The translations under genes and the position numbers were made by a program. Source: Asterionellopsis glacialis (lineage: Eukaryota; Bacillariophyta; Plagiogrammaphyceae; Rhaphoneidales; Asterionellopsidaceae). From it: DNA of 15,365 nucleotides. The stretch covers positions 1 through 15,365 of the forward strand of contig WKLE02001238.1 in assembly GCA_014885115.2 (NCBI GenBank). The letters are read 5' to 3'. Below the pieces are notes generated by a model. It did no database searches, had not been told where the DNA came from, and saw only the letters and a program-made list of their open reading frames with translations. Positions 1 to 8,273 of the stretch are shown in pieces (within the stretch, counting starts at the first letter, position 1; each line of letters begins with the position of its first letter).

Positions 1-409
1 ATCCTCCATCCTCAAGAGTGTCCTACAGGGAGTGTACTTCACCATCCCGAGTGTTGTTGGTTTGGTGTACTAGTAACCTGGAGCAAAGAGCTGGGATATT
101 TGAACCCTCATAGGTTAGCATAACCCTTTAAGCCGTGAATATTCTCATATGAGATATATCTCATCTGAGAGCATGTATATAATCACTAACCATTAGCATT
201 TTTGGGTCAACCTCTCAGCCACTCAAATTGATTCACGCAAACATCTTCCCCAATGGCATGCAGGCTCATTTCAGCTGTTTTTCAGAACCCCCCACCGCTA
301 AAAATACAAACAAAATATTCAAGTTACAAAGCACACCAGAAAGACATAAAACTTGGGATTGTTTACAAAGATGTTGCTGACAATGCCCTCAACAGTACAT
401 CTCAGTTCA
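1..409. other. Left edge, no recognised gene
   Basis: I see no gene here that I can support. A perfect 16-bp palindrome (ATGAGATATATCTCAT) lies at 149-164. A 79-codon frame opens at 253 on the + strand, but it shows no recognisable domain and runs into the terminal repeat of the element that starts at 410, so I do not call it a gene. Confidence 0.4.
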
Positions 410-431
410 GAGTTGTTCCACGATTAGGTGG
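410..431 (+). repeat. Left terminal inverted repeat
   Basis: This 22-bp arm pairs with 1012-1033 with one mismatch (C at 421 against G in the other arm's complement). Similarity stops within a base or so outside it and is weak inside it, which sets the arm length. Confidence 0.65.
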
Positions 432-546
432 CAGGACCAGTCCAGTACTGAACTGTGACATAGAATTTTTTAATCCAATTAATCAAAGCTAGTAATTTTG
501 CTTGTTATTTTTTCTGGGGGGGATGGTGCGACATACCATTTTAAAG

Positions 547-675
547 TACCGATTTCTCTTTACACAGCCACTGGACCCTACTAATCACTGGTACAGTTCC
601 ACGTACAAGGAGCTTCTACATGGAACCGTAATGGTGATTGCTAGTTAAAAATGGCTGTGCATCAAGAAATCGGTA
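547..675. repeat. Long imperfect stem-loop inside the MITE-like element
   Basis: The outer arms 547-570 and 652-675 are complementary over 24 positions with about five central mismatches; TACCGATTTCT pairs at one end and CACAGCCA at the other. A second pair of arms, 581-601 and 621-644, pairs imperfectly around a loop at about 602-620. The whole can fold into one hairpin on either strand. Foldback structure is common in MITEs, and transcribed MITE hairpins can feed small-RNA pathways in some eukaryotes; nothing here shows transcription. Confidence 0.55.
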
Positions 676-819
676 CCGCAAACAACACCATTTTGCAAGA
701 TTGATTGGAGGAGATCTCAGTACAACCACCAATTTTTGTCAGTTGGGTGAGCCTGCAATGCCAAAAAGTGCACTGGCCAAGTCGTGATTGGATTCAATTC
801 CAATACAAGTCTGCCATGC

Positions 820-970
820 CATAATATAAAATATTAACATATGGATATATATAAGGTGTATATTCCAGTAGCATAAAAGTATAAAAATATATCTACATAT
901 ATTATAATTTTTTGAAGTATATAAAATTATACATTCATGAATATTTTCATAATTTAAAAATATGAATTTT
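820..970. other. AT-rich low-complexity tract
   Basis: This stretch is dominated by TATA, AATATA and ATTATA runs with little G or C. It lies between the hairpin and the right terminal repeat of the MITE-like element. An open frame on the - strand through it (739-996) is a by-product of base composition and has no recognisable protein features. Confidence 0.6.
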
Positions 971-1011
971 GGGTCTACGTGGAGTCTATGAACCAAATGT
1001 CACAAGTTGTT

Positions 1012-1033
1012 CCACCTAATCCTGGAACAACTC
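1012..1033 (-). repeat. Right terminal inverted repeat, with a nested palindrome
   Basis: This arm is the partner of 410-431. It also takes part in a local palindrome: AGTTGTTCCA at 1005-1014 and TGGAACAACT at 1023-1032 are perfect inverse complements separated by 8 bp. The right end can therefore form its own small hairpin, which the left end cannot do in the same way. Confidence 0.6.
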
Positions 1034-1089
1034 TTCCAAACAATCATGTTGAATGAAGAACCCCTTCACAAGTAGAAGACACTTTCAAC

Positions 1090-1428
1090 ATGGCAGACAA
1101 AGAAGAGGAAGAAGTCTATCCTGTTTGTGGGGATACACCCTGTGGCTGGGTTTCTTATGTTGATGGTGTCAAGGGACAGATAGAACTACTGTACTTTCAT
1201 GAGGCAAAGGATGGCAAGGAAGAAATAGTTGATGGTGATGACAATAAAGTACTAAATAATATCATGAAGAAGCACCTCTACTGAACCTTTGCTTATATAG
1301 AGTATGGTCATCTTGGGAAATGAAATAAAATGCCTCCATCAGTCTGTGTCAAGAAGCAAATTAGATTACTTTTTCCAGAAGAAGATGAAGAAAAGTATAT
1401 GAATTTCCAGGCAGAATCATATTGTTAG
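1090..1428 (+). pseudogene. Broken copy of a small CGDTPC/YGHLGK module protein
   Basis: One reading frame runs from ATG 1090 to TAG 1426-1428 and is interrupted by TGA at 1282-1284 and TGA at 1321-1323. Visible blocks are an acidic start (MADKEEEE), CGDTPCGWVSY, an MKKHLY block directly before the first stop, AYIEYGHLGK directly before the second stop, and RLLFPEEDEEKYMNF near the end. I recall this order (Cys block, Tyr-Gly-x-Leu-Gly-Lys block, Phe-Pro...Tyr-Met-x-Phe tail) from multicopy uncharacterised proteins in diatom genomes, but cannot verify it here. The first stop sits where I would expect Arg, so a CGA to TGA change is plausible. Function is unknown. The gene starts 57 bp beyond the MITE-like element. 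It could be a retrocopy or a dead member of the family. Confidence 0.5.
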
Positions 1429-1689
1429 GAAATACACAACCATTTAGAACATAACATAATAATAAAAATTGAATGTAGTGTAGAAATGATAGAATTACTA
1501 CTAATAGAAAAAAATGAAGTTGTTTTTGTTTGAATGTAATTAAACTTTCTAGTATGCTTTGTTTTTATTTTCTAAATCAATCCCTACCTGGATTAACTAA
1601 TGATTCGGTGTTGCCTACATGTTTACTTTTTTTGTTACTAGTACCTCTTGGCATACAATCACCATATCTGCTAGAGCTATTACCAACCA

Positions 1690-3042
1690 ATGCTTCCTCT
1701 ACAGTGGTATGCTTTGAAGCAGTTGATATGAAACCCGTTTTTACATGTCACACAGCCATAAATCATTTTTTTAAAAAAAGACTCTCATTACACAAAAAAA
1801 CAGTGGATATCTTGCTTTTGCTTGTTCTCAATCAATATATGATTGTGCTCTGTGGTACCCACTATTTCATCAGCATTGTTGTTTTGTGTAGAGCTCTCTG
1901 TAGTACTACTATCTCTTAAGGTTGGCAGACATCTAACGCATTTACTCCTTCTATATGGTGACACCAACTGCTCACATCTTTCTCTTTTGAAGTCAATGTA
2001 ACCCATCTTCTTCTTACTGATAGTTGCTACTGTTTTCCCATCCTTAGCCTGTTCTTCATTATAATTGTCCTATTGCCCAACCACAGCATCCTGTGTTCTG
2101 CTTGACTCTTCATTTAGCTCACCACAACAATCAAATTATTCATAGATGGCATATGCATTGTGCACTGCCAAATCTAATAGGTACCTAAAATGCTCAAATG
2201 GAGCTTTTTTTCACATCTTTTAGTTGGATTTACTGTCCTCCTCTAATCCATCCTGTCTACTGAATTCATGTACTTATTGTAGGCAACTATTGGTGCAGGA
2301 ACTAAGAAGGTACTCCTATGAAAAATTTCTGTACCCCCACTTCATCTTCTTATAGTTTGTAAGCCCCTGACACATAGGATTGCTTTTTCATTATCACCTT
2401 CTAAAATGAGGTTGGTTGGTGTATTCAGTAGGTCATTTATGTAGAAAAGTACAACTTTCAAATCCTTGTTCCAAACAATATACCCTGCTCTGTCAGCAAT
2501 CAGCTCATGAGGAGGCACTCGAGATCTTTGTCCTTGAGGAACATTCTTTTGTGAATTGTTGTGTATTCTCCTCTTAGTTGTTTGAGATTGGGGTGTTTGT
2601 TATAGATTGACCTGTAGTCTCATCAGTAGCATTACCAGAACAATTGTCAAATATTTTTGATATGTGAGCACTCCTACTGCCCACAGTATCATAGAACCAG
2701 ATAGCCTATTTATCAGGCTTAGAGGGCAGATAGGAACTGGCCCTGGTTCTAGCCTTGGTATGCACACTGGCTTCATCCAGTGCAGAGGTACCCGGTGGTA
2801 TAGTGACCTGTGAGATATTCTTTTGAAAATGATTGTTCATTTTCCTAGAATGCCACAAAGGGATCAGTACTAGATAACTCATGGTCATACAGATCAGGAA
2901 TACACAAAAGCACAGTACTCCTAATTCTGGTGAAGTCATCCCTGCACATGATTTGTTGAAAATCATGATGACCAAGGAACATGACCTTCCTCTGGTACTG
3001 TTTCATATCATTGAGCTGATAGATAGACATGGTCATTTCCAT
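1690..3042 (-). pseudogene. Decayed piggyBac-like transposase
   Basis: Reading right to left in several frames, the DDE_Tnp_1_7-type pattern can be followed. First comes an N-terminal stretch with MCRDDFTRIRS (3042-2845), matching the family M-x-R-D-x-F-x-x-I block. Next is LDEASVHTKAR...SYLPSKPDK (2975-2706), the family Asp-Glu and P-x-K-P-x-K block. Then follow an H-E-L-I-A-D-R / FYINDLLNTP / ILEGDNEKAI stretch near 2520-2350, YNKYMNSVDRMD near 2300-2250, and an LDLAVHNAYAIY block near 2170. Last is a C-terminal cysteine-rich part with SKCVRC (about 1940) and YGCVTCKNGFHINCF (about 1760-1715), resembling the CxxC/HxxxC zinc-binding domain that binds the terminal repeats. Stops after PDK (TAG) and after VDRMD (TAG), plus several frameshifts, make it non-functional. 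The first part of the protein is not recognisable upstream of 3042. I did not find a flanking TTAA pair. A related fragment lies at 15022-15365. Confidence 0.75.
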
Positions 3043-3145
3043 ACCAAGGTAAGCAAAGAACTTTGTTTCAGTAAGTGCAGGCTCACTTTTCTCTTACAGA
3101 GACTTGTTTGTCTGCTTACACATGCCAGCAAACCAATTAGATTAA

Positions 3146-4275
3146 TTGAAAATTCTTTTTCATTGTCGTGTAGAAAACATAAGGTCACATGTACTCAAAT
3201 ATACACATCCTGATACACTATTTATAAAAGAAGAACTTGAAGCCTTGGAAAAAGAAATTGGTCCAGAAGCCAACATTTTATTGGCAAAAGCTGCTAAATG
3301 GTGGTTTCAAAACTTGGGCTGGACAGAATTTGATGATGCTAGATCTGTATTAGTATCTAATTTTAGAAAAGGCACAAGCACCAATCTCACCACTATCAAG
3401 ATCACAAAGTCATACTAAGGAAGAAGATAACTTGTTATATTATTTAGAGAAACCATGTGGTGCATCACAAGCCTTGGTAGCCTTTTATGGCAGTGGAACA
3501 TGAGGAATCATTGGCTCAACAGAATGTCCCTTTGAGATGTCATGCTGTTGCTATACAAAGCATACAATATATTCTAGATGCTACCATAAAAGACCCCAAC
3601 AAAGAAATGAATAGCAAGGAATCTTCTGAGCAACAAAAAGGAAGTGTTACATTGGAAGCTGCTTGAAATAAAGTTGTTGAAATACCATGTAGTGGTGAAA
3701 CAAGTGATGCTGGTGCAGCTGCAGCAAGTGTTGATCGAATTTCTGCTGCTGTTCAACCCAGGGCACTTCGGGTTATTAAAAGTTGTGTTCTTTTGACTTC
3801 AGGACAAAAGATCCCTATGAATTTGTTACCTGCCTTGATAAGGAAATGCACACAACTTATGCAATCCTTAGTAGGACAGGGAACGCATATTGTATTGGAA
3901 TTTGAAGATGCATTTTCCTTGAAAATATGTCTCAGACCCTTGTAGGAACGATTTCATGTTCCAGAAAATATTACACCAAGCGGTGCCAATAGTGGTAGTA
4001 TCAGTGAAACTAACACCGATAGTAAGAGTGATACACCTATGGTCAAAGTTTGGGTGTCACAGGATATAAATCTCAACTAGAACATGTTGTGAAATGTCGG
4101 TTGCATCATGCATCAGCTCATGCAACTCATGTCCTTTGACATTGCTTTGGTTGTCTTACTGCCAAGGCCAAGACTGATTTTGATATTAAAATTGCAGAAG
4201 GTGGTGCACTTTTACAGTTCGTAACATTGGCAAGATCGACTTATATGCCAAAATGGCAAGATGCTGACGTTTAGA
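3146..4275 (+). pseudogene. Decayed protein-coding gene, family not recognised
   Basis: Several + strand frames read like protein joined by frameshifts. From 3146 to 3418 there is an acidic/helical stretch (EELEALEKEIGPEANILL, then AAKWWFQNLGWTEFDDA). A frame shift near 3370 leads to KEEDNLLYYLEKPCGASQA (about 3419-3480). A third frame opens at ATG 3487 and runs to TAG 4078-4080, broken only by TGA 3664-3666 and TAG 3943-3945; it contains RALRVIKSCVLLTSGQ, a hydrophobic/charged block and a Ser/Thr/Asn-rich tail. A last piece near 4160-4275 includes DFDIKIAEGGALLQF. Length and composition argue against random sequence: about 197 codons with two stops in one frame. It lies between the piggyBac relic and the intact gene, and could be a host gene or transposon cargo. 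I do not recognise a domain. Confidence 0.5.
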
Positions 4276-4392
4276 GAAAATAATCACACAGACAACATTT
4301 CAAATGGCATAGACAGGAGCACAAAGTAACATTAGAGAAACACCAGTGCCTGCAACTCATATTTTTTTAGATTGTAGTCAGTTTTGTTGCCT

Positions 4393-5652
4393 TCACTGCA
4401 TTTCATCTATTCCAAAGTCATCTGGAATTGTTGGTAAATCATCTAATGAATCAAACTTGTCCAACTTTTCTTGAATCATTTTGGCAGCAGCCTCATCACC
4501 CTTTTCCATTGCAATTCGTAATGCACCTGTAAGTTTTTGGATTTCAAATCCCCGTTCGATGTTTTCGTGAACTCGATTGGATTGATCTTGGAGTGATTCG
4601 ACTGTTTTGAACATGGGAAACTTTTCACTAAGTTCTTCTGGACTGTTCAGAAAAGGAGATCCCTCCACACCCTCGTCATCCCATGTTTCCAATACAATAG
4701 GTGCTCTATACCTTAATGCCAGGGCAAGGCAGAGAAAGTTAGTTGAAGTTGTATTGTCAAACTCAAATGATGCCTCCTCTACAATGTTCGGTGTAGGACA
4801 TACTGTAACCTTTCCAATTTCTGGAATGCTACATTGTAGGACCCATTGATGGACCACTTCGCCATTATTGTTTGATGATGATGCTGATGACTGTTGTTGC
4901 AAACAAACTTGATCAAGTGATACTTTCGGTAATTTTATCTTCGAACGTTGCCATACATTACATTCTGAATAAGCTTGAGGACGTGATGATCCTTCCGGTA
5001 AGCTTTGTTCGATAGTTTTTTGTATCCATTCCAATACCTTGTTCCGTCTAGCTGCCTCTTCTGGGTCGACATCTACTTCCAATACCCGTTCAAAGTCTTC
5101 ACAATATAACAATGCCATTCGAGCCAAAACTTCTGGTGGAAGTATTGGTCCTGCCATGTCAACACCACTAATCAATTGTAACAATGTTAAAGATTCTGCC
5201 GATGTAGCTGCCGCAGCATCTTGTGGATCTGACGTAACTTGAAGCGGTAAGATTTTTGAAACGGCGTCACTGTTGCTTTTTTCGTTTTCTTCGTCGTCAC
5301 CATTCTCAGTAGTTGGTGATGATTCAGATGAGACGACAGGTGACGGAGCTTTGAAAAACACCCAAAAGCCATCTTTGGACACTGATACTCCTGAAACAGA
5401 CAACCGGCGAATACTCGTAGACCTTGTTACTAAAGGGTTTTCTTTATTCGAATCTTCGTTGCTTGTCATTTTCAACGGTGTCATCACACTTCTTGTACAG
5501 GCTCTTGCCTTGAATTTTGTTGAAAGAGCATTACCATGACTATTACTAACACTACAAGGGCTATGTTGAGGCTGAATTATCCATGATACCCCTACAACAG
5601 CCAATGAAAGTACAACAGAAAATATAAGTGCAACTCGCCGCATTGTAGACAT
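4393..5652 (-). CDS. Probable bifunctional-nuclease-like (BFN/DUF151) protein with UVR motif, secretory or plastid-targeted
   Basis: This intact, intronless frame of 419 residues is the only undamaged gene in the window. Residues 5-26 form a hydrophobic signal peptide or anchor after a basic start (MSTMRR), and residues 27-80 are rich in Ser, Thr, Lys and Arg like a transit region; together they suggest bipartite import into a complex plastid. I see no clear ASAFAP-type cleavage motif. Residues 84-100 (SVSGVSVSKDGFWVFF) and 134-175 (ILPLQVT...ALTLLQL-like SLTLLQL, SGVDMAGPILPP) match my memory of stramenopile BFN-like proteins. Residues 295-321 (FEFDNTT...LALALRYRAPIVL) match the end of the BFN fold, where Arabidopsis BBD proteins have a SDA-x-NIA-x-R-x-x-xPI block. 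An acidic insert (108-130) and a Ser/Asn/Gln-rich loop (252-263) interrupt it. Residues 372-400 (LTGALRIAMEKGDEAAAKMI) resemble a UVR motif. BFN-UVR order is known from plant BBD proteins. Nuclease activity is inferred, not shown. The first ATG gives the full signal sequence; the next ATG is only three codons on. Confidence 0.7.
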   Translation of the reverse strand: MSTMRRVALIFSVVLSLAVVGVSWIIQPQHSPCSVSNSHGNALSTKFKARACTRSVMTPLKMTSNEDSNKENPLVTRSTSIRRLSVSGVSVSKDGFWVFFKAPSPVVSSESSPTTENGDDEENEKSNSDAVSKILPLQVTSDPQDAAAATSAESLTLLQLISGVDMAGPILPPEVLARMALLYCEDFERVLEVDVDPEEAARRNKVLEWIQKTIEQSLPEGSSRPQAYSECNVWQRSKIKLPKVSLDQVCLQQQSSASSSNNNGEVVHQWVLQCSIPEIGKVTVCPTPNIVEEASFEFDNTTSTNFLCLALALRYRAPIVLETWDDEGVEGSPFLNSPEELSEKFPMFKTVESLQDQSNRVHENIERGFEIQKLTGALRIAMEKGDEAAAKMIQEKLDKFDSLDDLPTIPDDFGIDEMQ

Positions 5653-5697
5653 AAATTGATTAGATCTAGAGCATGCGATTCTTCTGTTTTTCAGTAA

Positions 5698-5878
5698 GAA
5701 GAATATGGATTCTGGTGCCCATCCACCTGGTGCGGATTAGACAGCAACTCTATTCTTGGAAAGAAGTACAATGAACAAGGAAACCTTTTTGTGACTGTGG
5801 CGATAGAGTATGTACACACCAGAGGGTGTCAATGATCTGCTTGAAGCTCGCGGTCTTGTAGCTCCTTTCTCAAACTAA
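5698..5878 (+). pseudogene. Short coding-like scrap upstream of the BFN-like gene
   Basis: Directly after a TAA at 5695-5697, the + strand reads open to TGA 5833-5835 with no ATG, including GKKYNEQGNLFVTVAIEY. From 5819 a second frame takes over without a break in character (EGVNDLLEARGLVAPF) and ends at TAA 5876-5878. The simplest reading is the 3' end of a gene with one frameshift, oriented head-to-head with 4393-5652 and starting only 46 bp from its start codon. I do not recognise the family. It could also be chance, since both pieces are short. Confidence 0.3.
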
Positions 5879-6935
5879 CAGAAAATCCTCAAGAAGAGCC
5901 GACATCATAATTATGAACTAGATCTATAATAATTTAAAATATACTTTTTAAAGGTTGTTTTATCCAATATTGACCAAGCAATGTTCCTACCATACTATAT
6001 AATATTAGTACTTAGAATAAACTCTAAAAACCTTTTTTTCATTTCTAAATATTAGCTTGAACCTTTAACACTTATCCATTGTTTTGGAATGACAGCTGCC
6101 GCCAGCTGCAGTGCGAAAAAAATTCCGCGCACCCGGAAGAAAAGGATACCTCCCTATTTGAAACAATAGACGGACATCAGGCCACCTCTCTACCGGTAGA
6201 CGTCCGCTCTAGAGAGGACTACCTGTAGGACTCTAGTAGAGAGGTCCTAGAGTGGTCGGCCATTTAAGAAATGCAGCCTTATAAGAGAGAGTGCGAAACA
6301 CCGACCCCTCAGACCCCCATTTTCCGCCAAGATAAAAAAATGCCCAAAATAGGTCAAAATATCGCAAGCTTCCAAACTGCCAAATAACATCAAGAAACAG
6401 AATCTACGTCATAAGACAAACAGAACCGTGGTGGTCTGAGGTCTTGACTCTGGCTGGTTGTTGAGTTACGGTATTTTGTACTTGGTTTTCAATGTCACCA
6501 TGACAAACACCTCTGTTTTCTGTCACAGATGCCCATAAAACAACAATAAAACCAAGCAACAATCCACCAAAATATTAACAATTGGCTGGGGAATCAAATG
6601 AGGTGTCATTGATGCAATTGGATAATAGTATTATTGTTCTTTTCTTCTTGTCCAGAAGTTGATTGACATCGAAGTCGGTAAAGCAGACTTCTCCTCCTCA
6701 ATCCAGATTTGGAAATTATCAACACACACTTAACAATCAATATAAAAAAGGGGAACCAATTGGTGTTGCTTGATGGTGCCAAGAAGAGGTTTATTGTCAT
6801 GTTCTTGTGTGAAAGGAGTCGTCTTGTTGTGACAGCGCCATGGTTGCTGGTTTTGTTGATGTCCATTTGATCAGTCTAGAGTTTGTTTTCACACCGTAAT
6901 AAGACATTATATGGTGGTTATCATCTTTATACTTG
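5879..6935. other. Long intergenic stretch without a supported gene
   Basis: An AT-rich part (about 5925-6060) is followed by a more GC-rich block (about 6095-6330) that holds a compound inverted repeat, then mixed sequence. CAGCTG occurs twice close together near 6095-6115. An 86-codon frame on the - strand (6866-6606) has no recognisable domain and I do not call it. The promoter of the BFN-like gene must lie at or before the start of this stretch, but I see no TATA or Inr element that I could defend. Confidence 0.4.
6185..6244. repeat. Compound inverted repeat, possible structured element
   Basis: CCTCTCTAC (6185-6193) and GTAGAGAGG (6236-6244) are perfect inverse complements. Between and beside them are further pairings: TCTAGAGAGGAC against GTCCTAGAG just outside, and GGCCAC (6180-6185) against GTGG...GGCC (6252-6261). 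The region is GC-rich against AT-rich surroundings. It could be a transposon end, a regulatory palindrome or a structured RNA; nothing decides between these. Confidence 0.4.
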
Positions 6936-7047
6936 AGCTTTCTAAAATTTGAGCTCAATTTAGTCCATCCTTCCATCCAGAAAATGCTGTATTTGCAAGC
7001 TCTCTAAAATTTGAGCTCAATTTAGCATGGCCTTCCATCCAGAAAAT
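6936..7047 (+). repeat. Tandem duplication, two units at 62-bp period
   Basis: The 50 bp at 6936-6985 recur at 6998-7047 with a few differences. Both units contain CTAAAATTTGAGCTCAATTT, with a perfect core palindrome TTGAGCTCAA, and both end CCATCCAGAAAAT. The second unit lies about 100 bp before the left LTR of the old retroelement. Confidence 0.75.
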
Positions 7048-7149
7048 ACAAATTTCATTGCTTTATTACATCGTTCTGGAATGTTTTGTGAGCATTCCAA
7101 TGCTTCTTATGAACTTTTTGGACAAGTGGGAGTTAGGTTTGGGTGGTGG

Positions 7150-7604
7150 TGCACTATGCTGACAACAATATTGAAAAGAAAAGGAATTAAACTTGTTGGA
7201 GTGATTAAATTATAAGCTATTTTAACTAGTCTCTAAAAATACTCGACAATCCACTGATTCGTCTTCTCAAGCTATTTCCTGTATGGGATCCTATGGCCAA
7301 TCTACTTAGAGCTCGGTTCCAACAGAGTTTGGTTTTACCATGTGACCCAAACTCCCCGAGGCAGCCAATGAGAATTCACCAGACCGGCACATCACCACGT
7401 TCTGGTGTGATGCATCATGCTTCTGAGTTGTGCTGCTGCGGAGTGGAATTCAATGTGCTTCCTTCATGACATCAGCGTTGGCTTGTACATGGTGCATCAC
7501 CACACATTCTTGTCTGTCCTTATCCATGATGTCATTATGTCACAGTATGTCTTAACTAGGGTTGATTGATGTCATATTGCAAGTCTCGCAACTTGCCTAC
7601 TGCA
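7150..7604 (-). repeat. 3' LTR of the old gypsy element
   Basis: It begins TGCACTATGCTGACAACAAT on the + strand and ends CTTGCCTACTGCA, as both LTRs of the younger element do apart from scattered changes. The CAAACTCCCCGAGGCAGCCA segment is also shared. It is 455 bp long against 530 bp in the younger LTRs, with several internal deletions and many substitutions, so it is either much older or from a sister subfamily. Next to it, 7605-7616 reads on the - strand as CATGGGAGCAAG, the polypurine tract. Confidence 0.85.
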
Positions 7605-7719
7605 CTTGCTCCCATGTCCAACAACCTAGTACGGGCACTGTCTTTTGCAGCAGCGACAGCATGGTAGGTCTGTTAGTGACAGATTTTAATTCTGTCAAGT
7701 ACTGGTCTGCATTGTAACA

Positions 7720-8273
7720 TTACAGTACCATTGCAGTGTACTTGATGCACTGTGAATGGGCCATTGTGAGGTTGTTTGTATTACGCGGATTGGACCAATC
7801 ATTCTCTAATAGGGCTTTATCACCTACTTTGTAATCATGTTCAATTCTCTTTGTGTTTTTATGCTGGTTGTTGCTAGCAATCCTAGCTTGTTTCCTACTA
7901 TGTATGTATTTCCAGTTTGCTTCATGTTGAACATCAAATATCATATCTCTACCAAAAACTACTAGCTGGCCAGGCGTAGCTTGGAGAGTAGTATGATAAG
8001 TGGAATGTACAGCGTATTCAATGGCAGCTAATACACCGGCCCAAGGGTTTTCTTTGGTACTATGTTACCTCATGGGTTTGTACTATACTACCCACTACTT
8101 GATTTATCCTCTCCACAATAGCATTTGCTTGTGGCTTACAGGTAGTGATTGGTTTATGCTTGATGTGATACTTGCCATCTAGCATACTACGGAAGTGCTT
8201 CATGAATTCCGTGCCTCGGTCAAAAGTGACTTGCGTAGGCTTTGGGTATCATGCAAACCACTGTTGTTCTACT
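7720..8273 (-). pseudogene. Old-element integrase remnant (second half of core and C-terminus)
   Basis: The - strand keeps TFDRGTEF (second catalytic Asp) and NAIVER (catalytic Glu), then GQLVVFGRDM-like sequence and the C-terminal HDYKVGDKALLEND block (7944-7720). It is damaged by a frameshift near 8060, another in the NPR region near 7780, and a TGA at 8249-8251 where the younger copy has CGA (Arg). It continues the core found at 14275 onward; the two are separated by nested insertions. The gene cannot make a working integrase. Confidence 0.8.
8269..8273 (+). repeat. Target-site duplication CTACT, left copy
   Basis: CTACT occurs here and again at 14270-14274, directly bordering an insert that begins TG at 8274 and ends CA at 14269. 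The younger gypsy copy has the uninterrupted sequence TTCTACTATGTT at the same place in its integrase, which shows where the insert landed. Confidence 0.8.

Larger units (their letters stand above)
410..1033. mobile_element. MITE-like non-autonomous DNA element with 22-bp terminal inverted repeats
   Basis: The left end (410-431) and the reverse complement of the right end (1012-1033) match at 21 of 22 positions; both begin GAGTTGTTCCA and end GATTAGGTGG. The roughly 624-bp body has no transposase frame, contains a long imperfect hairpin (547-675) and an AT-rich core, and is bordered by unrelated sequence. This architecture fits a miniature or internally deleted DNA transposon mobilised in trans. 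I could not fix a clean target-site duplication: the flanks read about TTCA on the left and TTCC on the right. Superfamily is therefore unassigned. A chance pair of repeats at this length and identity is unlikely, but an old inverted duplication is possible. Confidence 0.6.
7150..8273 (-). mobile_element. Old Ty3/gypsy retroelement, 3' part (LTR plus integrase end)
   Basis: In the element's own orientation this is its 3' end: a 455-bp LTR (7150-7604), a polypurine tract next to it, and a decayed integrase C-terminus and core (7720-8273). It is clearly related to the younger element at 8349-13943 over the same parts but differs at many positions and has a shorter LTR. It is broken at 8273 by a solo-LTR-like insert and resumes at 14270/14275. 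Its flank at 7145-7149 reads GGTGG, but the matching target duplication cannot be seen because the 5' half is missing. Confidence 0.8.

Noticed and set aside
80..150. Possible tRNA (a TTTGAACCC word looks like part of a T-loop)
   Set aside because: No complementary T-stem, anticodon arm or acceptor stem could be placed around it.
253..492. 79-codon + strand frame
   Set aside because: No recognisable domain; its last third lies inside the terminal repeat and body of the MITE-like element, so it is most likely a chance frame.
739..996. 85-codon - strand frame
   Set aside because: It runs through the AT-rich tract and has a composition (Ile, Tyr, Asn) expected from AT-rich DNA.
1530..1919. 129-codon + strand frame with hydrophobic Leu-rich segments
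   Set aside because: It is largely antisense to the cysteine-rich end of the piggyBac relic; hydrophobicity here comes from reversed Lys/Asn-type codons. No homology signal.
6606..6866. 86-codon - strand frame
   Set aside because: No motif, no conserved composition and no neighbouring signals; I could not distinguish it from chance.
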